DNA of 64,000 nt. It comes from Pseudovirgaria hyperparasitica. Its lineage: Eukaryota > Ascomycota > Dothideomycetes > Acrospermales > Acrospermaceae. The translations under genes were made by a program, and so were the position numbers. Below are positions 23,263-35,371 of the stretch, piece after piece. The stretch covers positions 248,001 to 312,000 of the forward strand of contig NW_022985552.1 in the NCBI RefSeq assembly GCF_010093815.1. The letters run 5' to 3'. The stretch's first letter is position 1. Each line of letters starts with the position of its first letter. The notes under the pieces were generated by a model that did not search any database, had not been told where the DNA came from, and saw only the letters and a program-made list of their open reading frames with translations.

Positions 23263-24506
23263 ATGCTGTCTCTTCGTCGCGCCTTGCCATCTCCGCCTAA
23301 TGCCGCCCGGTGCTTTCACTCGACCGCGCGTCGTTTTGTCAAAGCTGGAGATACCATCCCGGATGTTCCCCTCATGGAGAACTCGCCGGGGAACACGGTG
23401 TCTCTGGCAAAAGAGCTCAGCGGCAATGGTATCATCATTGGTGCGTCTCCACAACCGGTAATACTTACCACATTGCCCCGTGGCCTGCTGGGACCGCGTA
23501 TCGTACCGAGCCAATCAACCCCTTTGACTAATCGCTTCCACAGGTGTACCAGCTGCCTTTTCTCCATCTTGCTCAGAGTCACACATCCCGGGCTATATCA
23601 ACTCTCCAAAAATCAAGAACGCTGGTGCGGTTTTTGTTGTCTCCGTCAATGATGCATTCGTGTACGCTTGCTTTCATTTCGTGTCCCTGATGTTCTGTCT
23701 AAAGCAGAATGGATTTCATTTGCCAAGCAGCTGTTTACACGCTATTCTACGTCGGTCCTATTCATGGACGTGGTTTTGCAAGACATGAACAATTTTTTTT
23801 TGGTTCACGAATCATCCACTCATATCTGACGTGAACACAGCATGAAGGCATGGAAAGCCTCACTGGATCCCGATAGCAAGAGCGGCGTACGTCCTCTCTC
23901 ATTCATTGTGTACCATCATCACATCATTCCTCTCTCATCGCCTCTTCATGTTCTCCACATACACACAACGATATGCTAATGTCCCACAGATCAGATTCCT
24001 CGCTGACCCATCCGCGGCATTTGCCAAATCACTTGACCTCACCTTCGACGCCCCCCAGATCTTCGGCGGACCACGCAGCAAGCGATACGCCCTCCTGATC
24101 AAGGACGGGAAAGTTGCGGAAGCTCACATCGAGCCCGACAACACCGGCCTCAACAGTGAGTCTTTGCACCCCTTTCCCCCTATTTCACTTCGGTCTGGGT
24201 GGATCCCCCGTCGCGCCTATCTAGTATACATACCCGCCTTCCGCTTCCCTCTGGTCTGCTTTCCGGACCCCCTCTTTTGAACGTCGCTGGTGGAGCTGCT
24301 GTTGTGTCGGTACGCTGCGGCACGACCGCACTGTCCCGCTCACACCTGCATATGGTGGAGCCGTTGGAAGCCTTCTCGAATATCCAACCACTCGGTGGCT
24401 TGTTCGCTCGAATATACGAAAACTTGCTGATCTGCTTGACTCATAATAAACTGACGCAACTTGACTGACTTCCACAGTTTCCGCGGCTGAGAAAGTCCTC
24501 CAATGA
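23263..24506 (+). CDS. Peroxiredoxin-5-type thiol peroxidase, mitochondrial
   Basis: Five exons: 23263-23440, 23544-23661, 23841-23886, 23990-24155 and 24478-24506, encoding 178 aa. The first 25 residues (Arg/Ser-rich, no acidic residue) look like a mitochondrial presequence. The active-site motif PAAFSPSCSESHIPGY holds the peroxidatic Cys69. The only other cysteine is Cys17 in the presequence, so the mature protein has a single cysteine and probably uses a 1-Cys cycle with an external thiol. Prx5 proteins reduce H2O2, alkyl hydroperoxides and peroxynitrite. The introns (103, 179, 103 and 322 bp) are long for this window. Confidence 0.92.
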
Positions 24507-24892
24507 GCATGCCTGCCCATGAAGCTCATCTCCCGCATATACGCGGATCGTAGAATGGTAGACTGGCAGATTGGATGGTCGAGCACAACAAGGTGATGAA
24601 TTCACGCTCCTGTGGTGCGGTATGTAGTACGTATATCGTCACGTTGAAGTAGGATACGTTCCGTGGTATGCCGAGATAGTAGTATATATATGAGTGCGCA
24701 TCTCGCAAACTTGCAATCATATACTACACACACTCAAACATACATACATACATACGAATAAGCAGCCTAGAAGCAACCTCAACACCCAATCAACACCCAA
24801 CATACCACCAACATATAAACCCCAGCAAATATTCACATATCCATCCTACAACTCCAAATTCCCAAATCCTCCATTACTCGATACACCGGGCC

Positions 24893-25060
24893 ACTACTCT
24901 CCTCTACTCTCCTCTCCCCTACTCTCCTCTCCCCTACTCACTACTCTCCCCTACTCACTACTCTCCCCTACTCACTACTCTCCCCTACTCACTACTCTCC
25001 CCTACTCTCCTCTCCTCTACTCTCCTCCCCTACTCTCCTCTCCCCTACTCTATCCCACCC
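24893..25060. repeat. CT-rich tandem array, 18-bp core unit
   Basis: An 18-bp unit CTACTCACTACTCTCCCC repeats about four times within a longer run of CTACTCTCCTCTCCC variants. The plus strand is almost free of G. Confidence 0.85.
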
Positions 25061-25420
25061 TATATCACCACCACCAACACCCAGCCCTCTCCACTCCCAC
25101 TCACACCCATCCTCCCCCCTCATCCTCCCAAGCCACTGCTCTCACCACAAAATACAACGTAGAACACGCACAATATACCACTATCACGATTCATAAAGAC
25201 TAGACTAGACTGTGATGACCGTGACTGTGAAGACTGTGTGCATCTACAGCACCAGCCTACGAGGTATATACATATCGAACTTTTTGCACCCAAAGATAGC
25301 CCCGAAACGCCGTTTGATATGCACACATTACACAGACACGGACACAAACACAGATACACATCGCACTACTCTCCTTCTCCTTCTCCTTCTCTCCAATCCT
25401 CTCCCTCTCCCTCCCTCTCC

Positions 25421-25516
25421 TTCTCCACCCCAAAACAACCCCTCCTCTCCACCCCAATACAACCCCTCCTCTCCACCCCAATACAACCCCTCCTCTCCAC
25501 CCCAATACAACCCCTC
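25421..25516. repeat. 24-bp tandem array at RPA135 3' end
   Basis: A 24-bp unit beginning CCCCAATACAACCCC is repeated about four times; the first copy carries AAAACAA instead of AATACAA. The array ends a few bases before the RPA135 stop codon. Confidence 0.9.
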
Positions 25517-25524
25517 CCCCCAAC

Positions 25525-28500
25525 CTACGGCCTAACCCCAAACCGCATCCGCACCCCCATACTAGCAAGCTCACAATCCAACAACCTCAACACCCCCGGC
25601 ACAGCAACAACAGTCACATCCTCGCCACCCACCCACCGAACCCCCTGCCCATCCTCCCAAACCTCACACCTCGCCTCCTTGCCCTCGGCGCGCCGAGCAC
25701 ACCTCCGACACCTGACGGGCCCGCCACTATACTTATTAAACCGGCCACGCGCGGCAAACGGATCAACACTAGGCAGCGTAGCCAGAAACCCGCCGCAGGA
25801 GCGACAGCACCAGGCCTTCTGGTAGTCTGAGCAATTCATGAGGCGATCCTGGAGGAGGTAGGCCGCGCCATGGGCAATCAGGGCGTCGCGCTCCATTTCG
25901 CCGACGCGGATGCCGCCGCCCTTTTTGCGGCCCTTGATGGGCTGGCCGGTGGTCGGGACGACGGGGCCCGTTGTGCGGACCTGGTATTTGTCGTTGACCA
26001 TGTGGCGCAGACGCTGGTAGTAGACGACACCGATGTAGATGTCTGCGGCGAGTTCCTCGCCTGTGATGCCCGAGTACATGGGCTCGTTGCCGTAGTAGTT
26101 GTAGCCTGCGCGACGGAGCTGGTCGCCGAAGAAGGCGACGGCGGTGTGGTCTTCGGACCAGCGCCAGGGGGTGGAGTCCTGGGCGAGGCCGTGCAGGGCG
26201 CCGGATTTGCCGGCGAGGGACTCGACGAACATGCCGATTGTCATGCGGGAGGGGAAGGCGTGCGGGTTGATGATGACGTCGGGCTGGATGCCGGATTCGG
26301 AAAAGGGCATGTCGGTGCTGGGCCAGCGCTGCGAGCAGACGCCCTTTTGGCCGTGGCGGGAGGAGAATTTGTCGCCGATGATGGGCGAGCGCGGGATGCG
26401 GAGCTTGATGCTGAGGGTTTGGCAGGGCGTGTTGCCGTCCTCGGAGCCGATGAGGCGGACTTCTTCGATGAAGGCGTCCTCGTCGTCTTTGTATTTCTCG
26501 ATGTGGGTTTCTTGGTCGTTGTTGATGTATGTGTGGGTGGCGGCGTCGTAGGAGACGTTGTGGTATGCCGCGATCGGGTCGCCCTGTTTGATCTTGGCGC
26601 CGACGATCGGGAGGCCGTCGACGTCTATGATTTCTTTGTATTCCGCCTTGAAGATGCTGCCTGGCGCAATGCCGAAGATCTTGCTGATGGTCTTGGCGGA
26701 GTGTTTGCGGTTGTTTTCCTCCAGTGGGATCTTCTTTGTCTTGTAGATGCTTCCGTGACCGAACCCGCGTTCGTGGCCGGACTTGTTCAATATCATGGCG
26801 TCGTCCATGTCGTACCCGGTGTACGAAATGACGGCCACGACGGCGTTGGTTCCGTTGGGGAAGTTGTCGAAGCCGTAGTCATTATGCAGGGGAGCTCGGA
26901 CAATCGGCGTTTGACCGGCTTGAAGACGATAAGTCTTGTTGTCGGTACGGTACCGCAGTGCTGTTCCTGGTGTTCCCATGGTCTGTTTACCCATCTGACA
27001 CTGATACATATTTCTTGGAGATTGGTTGAAGTCTGAAAAGGGCGTCATATTTGCGACAATGGAGAGGATGTTTGTAGGATCGTACTCGACATGAGTGGTA
27101 TCCCCTGATTCAATCTCATGCTCTCTACACGCAATTGACATATACGGTTGCTCAAACGGACCAACGTAGTCCAGCTTGTCGAGAGGTAGGTACTTGACTG
27201 GTCGGTAGAATCGCGCCGGGTGGGAGAACATGTACACTCCCGGATATGTGCCACCGTTGGAGTTCGGAATATAGCCGACCTCAAGCTCCAGTGGAACGCC
27301 ATGCGTACCCTCTACTTTCCAGTATCGTATTGTCTGTGCAATCATTTTTGCTTGTTTCGGTGCGCAGAATCCCAGTATGCGCCCATCGAGCTGTACTACA
27401 ACGCTATCTTCAGGCGATGCCGACGACTTAGCTTGTATTCCAAGGCCTGCGACCAGGTCTGGGATCTTCGAGGTGTCGACCGGTTTGGTGGAGATTTTAC
27501 AGGTATGGGATAAGTGATTGAGGAGACCACAAGGCGCACCATCAGGCGTATGCACAGGGCACAGGAACCCCCAGCTCTCCGGTAACAGCTTTCTCACTGT
27601 AGTTGTACGTAGCTCGGCAAAGAAGCTACCTCTGTGAATCATGCGGAAATGGCTTATGAAGCGGTAAAAGTTGAGCTTTTCGGCAGCAACGGTAAAGCCC
27701 GACACCTGCTGTAGATCCAGACCTGAAACACTCGTCAGATTGCCAGTGGCAAGAAAGTACTCGAGCATTTGCCCGATATTTTGATTTGTTCGTTTCAGTA
27801 TCTTCGAGTCGAAGGTGCTGGATGCGAAATTTGGAGAGGTGAAGGATACTCCAGGGTTTGATCTCAGCCAATCGTTGATCGATAGACGAATTGAAAGTAG
27901 CCACTCCTCCAGCTTCTCTTTCAAAATCATGCTGTACAAGAATCCACCCAGCAGGACTTCTTGATTCTGCACGGCGTCAGGGTTGTCGACTGCGCATTCA
28001 CCTTCGACGAGCGAGAACAGCTTCTTGATCATGAACAGGAGAAGACGGAACTTGTCTCTGTCCTGGCTCTCGGTAACATTTGAAGCTCCTAGATGAGGCA
28101 ACACAATCCTCCTGAGAAATTCGGTACCAGCCTCTTCGTCCGTGACATCCTCTGCAAGTTGCAGGACGACCTTGAACTTATTGCCTAAATAGGCTCGCGT
28201 CTTCGATCGTCCGTTCAAGTTGTATGCCTTGTATGTTCGGATCATGGCTTCTACGCGGTCAATTACGAATTGCTTGTCGTCTAGGCCTTTCGATCCCGGT
28301 CCACCCACAATGCCCTCGAATATTTCGCGATCATTCGTCTCCACGAGAGCCTTTAGTATCATGGACACCGGGATCAGGTATTCGTTCTTCCGCCACGAAC
28401 ATCGAAACGTGACATTGCCGTCGTTGAGGTAGTGGAGGCATATAGTTTGCGATGTCTCGTCTGGTCGCGCAGATCGTAATAGTATGCCATGTTTGGTGTA

Positions 28501-29222
28501 TCGCGGGCCCCGCTTTGTAAATGACGGTCGGTTAATCGCGAGAGGGTAATTTCGCTTCGTTAGGATGAGCATTCGAATGAGCTTCTCGATCCCGTTCACA
28601 ATAAAATAGCCACCCAGCTCTTCAGACTCCTCCTTGGATTTCACCAACTGATATGGGGTCATATTCTGCAGGTGACAGCGATTCGTCTATAGTGCCCGGT
28701 CAGAACCTCAAGTACTGCTATATATAGAGCATTACTTACCCGAAGCATGACTGGAAGCTGGCCGAATTCCCGCACAGACTCGAGCCATTCTCCGCTGTTT
28801 ATCTTATACTCTAGCCTTACTCTCAGTCTTGCGCGATATGATGAATGCCTCTCCCTGCACTCGGCCGGCAGTATAGTTCTGTTAAGCGTGAACTTATTCG
28901 TAGGCGGTAATTCAGGCTTCTCCAGCAGAACTTCCTTGATACGCACGCTCAGGCGATTCCTTGTGGGCGCACCGCTTGCCACATCCTTTCCTGAGCCCGC
29001 ATCCAAATATACCTTGGTGCCAATCTCTTTCAATCCTTCACTGAGGATTCCGCCCTTCTCGAAAATCGCATTGAACGAGTTCACATGGGGCTCTATGGCA
29101 GCAGCGAGCATAGGATAGGCGGTGTGATCTTTAGGGGGGTTTCGAAAGAGGTGCTGCCGCCGCAGCGTGTCGAACTCTGTAGACCATTTTGTGCTCGTGG
29201 GTTTGGAGGCCGGAGGTGCCAT
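25525..29222 (-). CDS. RPA135: RNA polymerase I second-largest subunit
   Basis: Two exons, 29222-28740 and 28686-25525, with a 53 bp intron, encode 1214 aa (yeast Rpa135 is 1203). It is a beta-like subunit forming half of the Pol I active centre, which makes the large rRNA precursor in the nucleolus. Visible landmarks are the protrusion start (TNRCHLQNMTPYQLV), LPESWGFLCPVHTPDGAPCG, the hybrid-binding block GYDMDDAMILNKSG, SRHGQKGVCSQ, and a C-terminal zinc ribbon (CRSC...CRRC). The Met at 29222 precedes MAPPASKPTS, typical of fungal orthologues; an in-frame upstream extension is unlikely to be used. Third bases switch from C to G near 25850. Confidence 0.96.
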
Positions 29223-30314
29223 TTCGCAGTCGGAGGTGGGTCCCGGATCGGGACAATTCGACGACGATAAGGTTGGGGGTGAGAAGTGAAGAGAGTGTCT
29301 CTCCTTAGATCGCACCCATGCTCAATACTCGAGTCTAAAAGGAGTTGTCAGGGTGGTGAATGGTGCAGATTATTGACCAAAGTTGTGGCGCATAAAAGTG
29401 CAAGCAGACCCGAAAAAAGTTTGGAATTTGCTGCTCGCCGATCGCGCCAAGGGTAGCTGCGATAAGATAAGAGCTGAGGCAGACATATAGATGCCTGAGG
29501 CAGGTATGAAGATCTGACTCCACTAACTTCAGGCAGAGAATAGTATGTAGTAATTAGCCTCAGGCAGTAACGAGTCACTGCAGCCTGAGGCTCAAAGTCC
29601 GTGTCCCGCCTGCACAAATGGAGGGTAATTAAGAGACAGACGGCTTGCATTCCCGCCCAGTGATTCTGCTGCACCGTCGTGTATTGTGCATTAATATATG
29701 TATAAAAGTTCCTACAGTATATATACTACAGTATTCTCATTGCACAGTCGCGCACATATGGGGCCAGAAGTGGTTCAGGACTCCAGCGAGAGAGAGAGGA
29801 CTAAGCGCCTTTGCTTTGCTTTTTCCAAGCTTCTGCCTCAATAGAGAAGAGAGGATTTGGGTAGCACCCGGTAATAGACGCTACAGCCTACAGCCTAGAA
29901 TTAGTTATTTGCATCATGCGAGCTCTGTTCGTCACATAATAATTTCAGAGATTGTTTACCTAGCTGCCTACTGTTTGACTGCCGTTCTATATACTTTGTG
30001 CCGCAAACTACGCCGCTGTCCGGCCGTGTTGTCACGTTTTCCGTTTGCGTTTGTTGCCCACTCCCGCAGCCGCAGCACCAGTTTCCAGCTCCCCAGCTCG
30101 GTCGGTCGCGCCTTGGGCTTTTTTGGTTTTCAAGCCACACTCAAAAAGAGCCCCGCAGCACACGCCAAACTTACCTACCGACCAGGATTCCTCATTCACT
30201 GCACACCATCACCAACTTACCTTACCCTCTTTTCCGTTTCCATCTCCTGCAAACGCTCGCCCTGACTCTCATTCTTCGCTCCCCTCGACAACTTTGTCTG
30301 ATTGTCTTGCCATC
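29223..30314. promoter_or_regulatory. Divergent RPA135/ARL8 intergenic region
   Basis: About 1.1 kb between two divergent start codons. Five copies of a CTGAGGCAG-like motif in both orientations lie within 29470-29595 (see findings). No gene is supported. Confidence 0.5.
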
Positions 30315-31442
30315 ATGTCGAGCTTCTTTCGCCGCATGTACGATTGGCTTCTGCGCCTGTTCTGGTCAGTCCACTGCCTTCCGTCTGCCTGATATCCTCC
30401 GCCGTCACCCCCGCTCCCTCAAGCTCTAGAAAGGGCGTTCTGGCTGCCTGTTTCGCCTTGCGAGCATGCGAGTCAGCTGAACATAAGCATCCCGACAGTG
30501 TGCTGACTCCATGTGTTTGCAACTATAGGGCGACAGAGATGGACATCACCATGATCGGTTTGCAGAATGCCGGCAAGACGTCGTTGTTGAGAGTTCTAGC
30601 GGTGAGTGCTCATTGTTTCGGGAGATGCCCGTGCGACGTGTAGGCGCTTGGCCTACTGGATTCCATCCTTCCCCACTAATGCTTGAACAGGGCGGCGAGT
30701 TCACGATAGAGTATGTGCCTGCTCATGCTTTTGTTTCAACGGCCGTGGTTGCAATTCGATGGACTTGTCGGTTGCATCCCATGCGCTGATTGCACCATCC
30801 TCGCAAGCTCGTGTGTTTGCTGACCCGGCCTCTTCCTCTTCTACAGCTCTATTCCCACTGTGGGATTCAACATGAAGCGCGTCCAGAAGGGTCACGTTAC
30901 TTTGAAATGGTAAGTAGTCTTCACGTGCTCTGCGTCTTGCAAGCTCCCATGCAACTCTTAGTACAAGAGGCTTGGCGTGAAGGATGGACCAGATGACCTT
31001 TTGCATGACGATCAAATGTTCGCTAACGACGTGCTTGGCGTACAGTTGGGATCTTGGTGGGCAGCCTCGCTTTCGTTCGATGTGGGAGCGATACTGTAGA
31101 GGAGTGAACGCGATCGTGTAAGAGGTTTGAGGAGTAATTCGGATGTGCATATCGCTGACGCTGACAAGGTTCATCGTGGACTCTGCTGACCGGCAAGCGC
31201 TGCCTGTAGCACGTGAGGAGCTCCAGATCTTGTTGGAGAAGCCTGCACTCGAAGGTATTCCCCTATTAGTACTGGGAAACAAGTCCGATCTTGCGGACAA
31301 GCTCTCGGTCGACGAATTGATCGAAGCCTTGAATCTGACATCAGTTGCCCATCGTGAGGTGAGCTGTTACGGAATCAGCGCCAAAGAGGAAACCAATCTC
31401 GACGCAGTCCTGCAATGGCTGGTCAATCGAACGCGATCTTGA
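30315..31442 (+). CDS. ARL8: Arl8-type small GTPase
   Basis: Six exons: 30315-30364, 30529-30601, 30691-30710, 30847-30909, 31046-31117 and 31169-31442, encoding 183 aa (animal ARL8 is 186). The N-terminal amphipathic helix [15 protein letters not shown] has Ser, not Gly, at position 2, as expected for Arl8, which is not myristoylated. The P-loop is GLQNAGKTS, switch 1 holds IPTVGFN, switch 2 is WDLGGQ, and the base-binding motif is NKSD. Arl8 acts on lysosomes or vacuoles in organelle movement and fusion. Exon 3 is only 20 nt. Five introns in a 552-nt coding sequence make it the most intron-dense gene here. Confidence 0.96.
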
Positions 31443-33117
31443 ATCGACCTTGGTCACGCCTCAAACCCACGCTTCATCGCAGCCAGACAGTAGGTGGAAG
31501 GATGGACGACGATAATGACCTCGACACGACTCCTACGCGGCATTTGAATTAGCAAGCAACAGCATTAATACGACATTTTCTAACGAGTGACGATTTGACG
31601 GAAAGAAAGACAGCAGCTCTACACTGCACGGCTAGCAATGGCCATTTCCCGACATAGTACCAGTTGTCTCTGGTATCGCGTTCCTTTTGTTTCAGCGATT
31701 CCAGACATTCTTACGGCCCAGTCTACGACAAACACGAGCGTTTCGCGCAACGGGTAATTGATCTATATCCGGCAACGGTGCAATGTAGATTGAGGATTTG
31801 AGGGTTTTGGGATTTCTGCAGTTCCATAGTCATAGGCGGTTTTTCATGTATCAATTCCCCGATGTTCAAAGATTGGCTTAGTAACTTGTAAAGACCCATG
31901 AAAGGCGTGAGAAGCGGGGGTGGTGACGGAAAATGGTAATGTTATCCTCTCCAAGTTACTATCTCCGATACCAAGCTGTGTGCGCGATTGCAGGTGCTGA
32001 GAGAGCGACTTTCAGGTGACAATGAATGTTGAAAGCGGCGCAGGAGCATAGAATGGTTCGCGTGATCAAGCAGAGGAAGAACTTGAAGAAGAGAGTGAGT
32101 AGAAGAGGGAAACAGTAAGGAAAGGCATGGTAGAATGTTATTTCGTCGCAGGACCCGTAACGGCAGAGCTGCCACTTCATCTTGCATGAAGCTAAGGAGA
32201 ACAGGGGTGCTTCTGGCCGACCATTGGCTGTATGTCTGGAGAAGAGCTCTCCACGTAACCAAACTATTCTTCGTCAGGACTCATGATTGACCCTTTTCCA
32301 CGTTGTAACATGCTGCTTGCTGGCAACTGATGGATGCACGAAACATTTTTAGTCCGAGAGTGTATATGGGCGTGGGAAATTTACTGACAGAACACTCATA
32401 GCCTCCAGAATGCGCCGCTCAGCTGCCATCTGTCATAAGACATCTGCTACGGTGAATACACAGCCAATACCATTGCAATAATAGACGACAGTATTGACCG
32501 AAATAGTGTGCAATGGTCTTAGGCTATGTGAAATTGTTTCACGGACGTGATCTGTAGCCACTGGCCGGATCAGCAAGCGGCCGAAAAGTCGCTACAAACA
32601 GAGCTTGACATCGCATGATAAGCTGGAGCTACTGATGAGATAGATGTAGCGGCTGAAGGAGGACACTCAAAACATCAGAGCGTATGTTGAGCGTAATTAT
32701 TGTGCGCGTATCGTGTAGCGCGGAATGAGGGGGCTATGAGTCTGTGAGAAAAACAATCCGACGTTATGCTGGAAATCCTCACTCACACACAGCCTTGGTC
32801 AGCTTTGCGTATACGTTATAATTATCGAGCTTCTATCGTCTCAAGGATGATGGCTGGGTGATTAGAGGGAAAAAAGCGCGTGCTGGCGAATCCAGGTGGC
32901 TTTGCATTTGCCCAGGTGGGACCGTGGGCACCTGTTTCCAAAACATGATGCAGGGCTCAGCCACACTGTGCGTCATCTTTTCCTGCCGAGCGCGCCGAGC
33001 ACCACCCACCAGGCATACTATTAAGAAGACGCTCCTTGGCTCGCTTCCATACATCATTCACTTTTGCATATCCATTTCTTCGTCCAGTGAAGGAAACCCA
33101 CTTTACTCGGCTCCATC
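31443..33117. other. Intergenic region
   Basis: About 1.7 kb between ARL8 and the RCR-like gene, holding a 3' UTR and a promoter. Frames are short and unconvincing and composition is ordinary. I see nothing else. Confidence 0.55.
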
Positions 33118-33866
33118 ATGATCTTGCCAAGGGACTACTACGAGTGAGCTTACCCTGTTTCTACCTCCCGCCATCTATATACCTATGACGACTACCCGCG
33201 CTGCTATTGCTGCTTCCTTCGTCACTGATCTCAGCTTCAACACTGTGTGCATATTCAGCATTCATTCACATCATCCATCCATTGCACCTTTCTTCCTCAT
33301 CTCTTACAACGAGCCTCTAACGTTATGGCTAGATGTCGCGATGCCTACACTGGCAGAATATACAGATGCAATAGTGCTTGGTCCGATTGGGTCCGCTGGG
33401 TAGTACTGGCAGTCATCGTCATTGCATTCCTCCTCCTCTTCTTCCTATGCTCGTAAGTTTGAATCATTCTCGAATGCCTCATAGTCCCTCTTCTGATTAC
33501 ATCAGGTGCATCACCGCTCGTCGTCGAAGAAGAGCAGGTCGCACTCCCTTTTACGGCACCGGATGGGCCGTTGGTCGCACAGCACCAGGCCATGGCGTGC
33601 CCACCTACAACAACAACAACCAATGGGCTCAACCTGCACCACCATACACCCCTTCAAATACAGGCACTCCTGGTCAGGGTGGATACTATGCGCCACCTCC
33701 TGGTGCACCACCAGGCGAAAACGCTGGATACTATGGGAACCAGCATAACGGTGTAGAGCTTCAACAACCACAACATGCCCACAACTACAACCGCGGCGGA
33801 GAAGACGTATACGCACCACCCCTTGGCCCCCCACCCGGCAAGAAGGACGATGGGATCATCCGTTAA
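33118..33866 (+). CDS. RCR-like single-pass membrane protein
   Basis: Three exons in my preferred model: 33118-33143, 33333-33452 and 33506-33866, encoding 168 aa. The protein begins MILPRDYYE, then CRDAYTGRIYRCNSAW, one membrane helix (WVVLAVIVIAFLLLFFL), a basic stop-transfer patch (ARRRRRAG), and a Pro/Gly/Tyr/Asn-rich cytosolic tail. This layout matches the fungal RCR (resistance to Congo red) family, linked to chitin deposition and protein sorting at endosome or plasma membrane. A simpler start at 33325 (MARCRDAY) is also possible: the last bases of the 189 bp intron hold that ATG. A CTAAC branch site before 33332 favours splicing. Confidence 0.75.
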
Positions 33867-34568
33867 AATCGCCTACGCGCTTTACAAAGACAACATACAC
33901 TACGTTCACTTCGACGAGACTAAAATGGTGCTATGGGCTTACATTTTCTGACATGCCCATCAAATCGTAAAATAACAATGGTCAGGCAAAAGCGTCTGCA
34001 GTAATGGACGGTGGCTAGGGTTTGGGCTTTCGCGGAAATTGGGAGAACGGCGTTATGAAGAGGTGATATCCCCGTGCTGCTAGTAACAATACTTCATACA
34101 AAATAGTTAAATGGCCACTCAAGGATTCATTTTCCATTGCACTGTTCGGGAATGAGAATATATGCGTTTGATGTGCTGTACTCTCACGTTCTATAATATA
34201 TGTTTTGACCGAAACCGGAGCTACGCGAATTGCACTAGTAATAATTGAACGTGGTTTGTTGAGGAGAGAAGCCAATAGAGTTGTGGAGCTGAGGTCATGT
34301 GACCAAGTCCATCTAATCAATCTGATTCTCGATTTGATTCGCCACACCGATGATGTAGCGCTGCCTCGGATCCGACTTTGCGCAGGACCGACACCGACAA
34401 GTGCGGGCGTCATTTATCAAACTGTCGACTCTAGATTCACCATCCACCATTCACCACCTCGTAATCCAACCCTTCAACATCCACCTACCATCGTCTCTCA
34501 TCTTCAAAGAGTCGCCAAAGGAACTTTTATCCCCCTACAAGCTACGCGAACACCTTACAATTATCATC
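33867..34568. other. Intergenic region
   Basis: 3' UTR of the RCR-like gene and promoter of ISU1. No gene or repeat is seen. Confidence 0.6.
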
Positions 34569-35371
34569 ATGCTGCAGAGATTTGTAGCTACCGCCCCGGC
34601 TCGCGCTGGCAGGATTATCTCAACCGCTGCAAGACCTCAAGTCGCCGCTCCACTCAGAACCGCACAGCCAGCAGTTTCACGACTCCAATCAAGGCGCAAC
34701 TACCATGAAAAAGATAAGCGTCCCTCGCGTTACGACTGTTCAGTCGTGCTGCGGTCGTCTCACCTCCCAGTGATCGACCGACGCGCTCCTCCCAGGGCAG
34801 TGCCCAAGCCTGACATATCACCTTTAAAATAGATTGGAACGCTCAGCTAACACTCGCAGCACTGCTCGACCATTACAACAACCCCCGCAATGTTGGATCA
34901 ATGTTGAAGACTGATACCGATGTCGGAACGGCACTCGTTGGCGCACCGGCGTGCGGAGACGTGATAAAGCTTCAGATCCGAGTGGACCCCAACGATAACA
35001 CCATCAGCGATGTCAAGTTCAAGGCCTTTGGATGTGGTTCGGCAATTGCAAGTTCAAGTTACTTGACAGAGTTGGTGCGTGGGATGAAGCTTGAGGATGC
35101 GGCCAAGATTCGGGATGCCGAAATTGCGAAGGAATTGTGCTTGCCACCTGTGAAGCGTAAGTTCGCATTACTAGCCCGTGATTCTTCTGCATACTGATGT
35201 TCTCGTGTAGTTCACTGCTCTGTGCTCGCGGAGGATGCCATCAAGTCGGCAATCTCGAACTACTATACCAAGAACCCGAAGGCCAAAGCGACCGATCTCG
35301 CTGGAACAGGAGGTGTGATGCCGAAAATTGAGATTGAGATGCAAGATACGCCCCAGCAGGCGACTGCATGA
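34569..35371 (+). CDS. ISU1: Mitochondrial iron-sulfur cluster scaffold
   Basis: Three exons, 34569-34719, 34860-35156 and 35211-35371, encoding 202 aa. An Arg/Ala-rich mitochondrial presequence of about 40 residues ends near RRNYHEK. The scaffold core has the three cluster-ligand cysteines Cys82 (GAPACGD), Cys109 (FGCGSA) and Cys152 (HCSVLAED). The Hsp70-binding motif LPPVK (145-149) is intact. Isu1 receives sulfur from Nfs1-Isd11 and builds [2Fe-2S] clusters in the matrix. The first donor is uncertain: GTCCCT at 34720 gives EKDKPLLDHYNN, but a donor a few bases downstream would also keep frame. The C-terminal tail is longer than the bacterial form. Confidence 0.93.

Larger units (their letters stand above)
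24507..25524. other. Convergent intergenic region rich in CT repeats
   Basis: Between the PRX5 and RPA135 stop codons. Two tandem arrays are annotated separately, with CACA-type runs near 24720-24760 and 25325-25365. No gene is supported. Confidence 0.65.

Noticed and set aside
25870-27036. 388-codon open frame on the plus strand over RPA135
   Set aside because: It mirrors conserved polymerase sequence on the minus strand; the Val/Asp/Gly/Ala-rich product has no domain.
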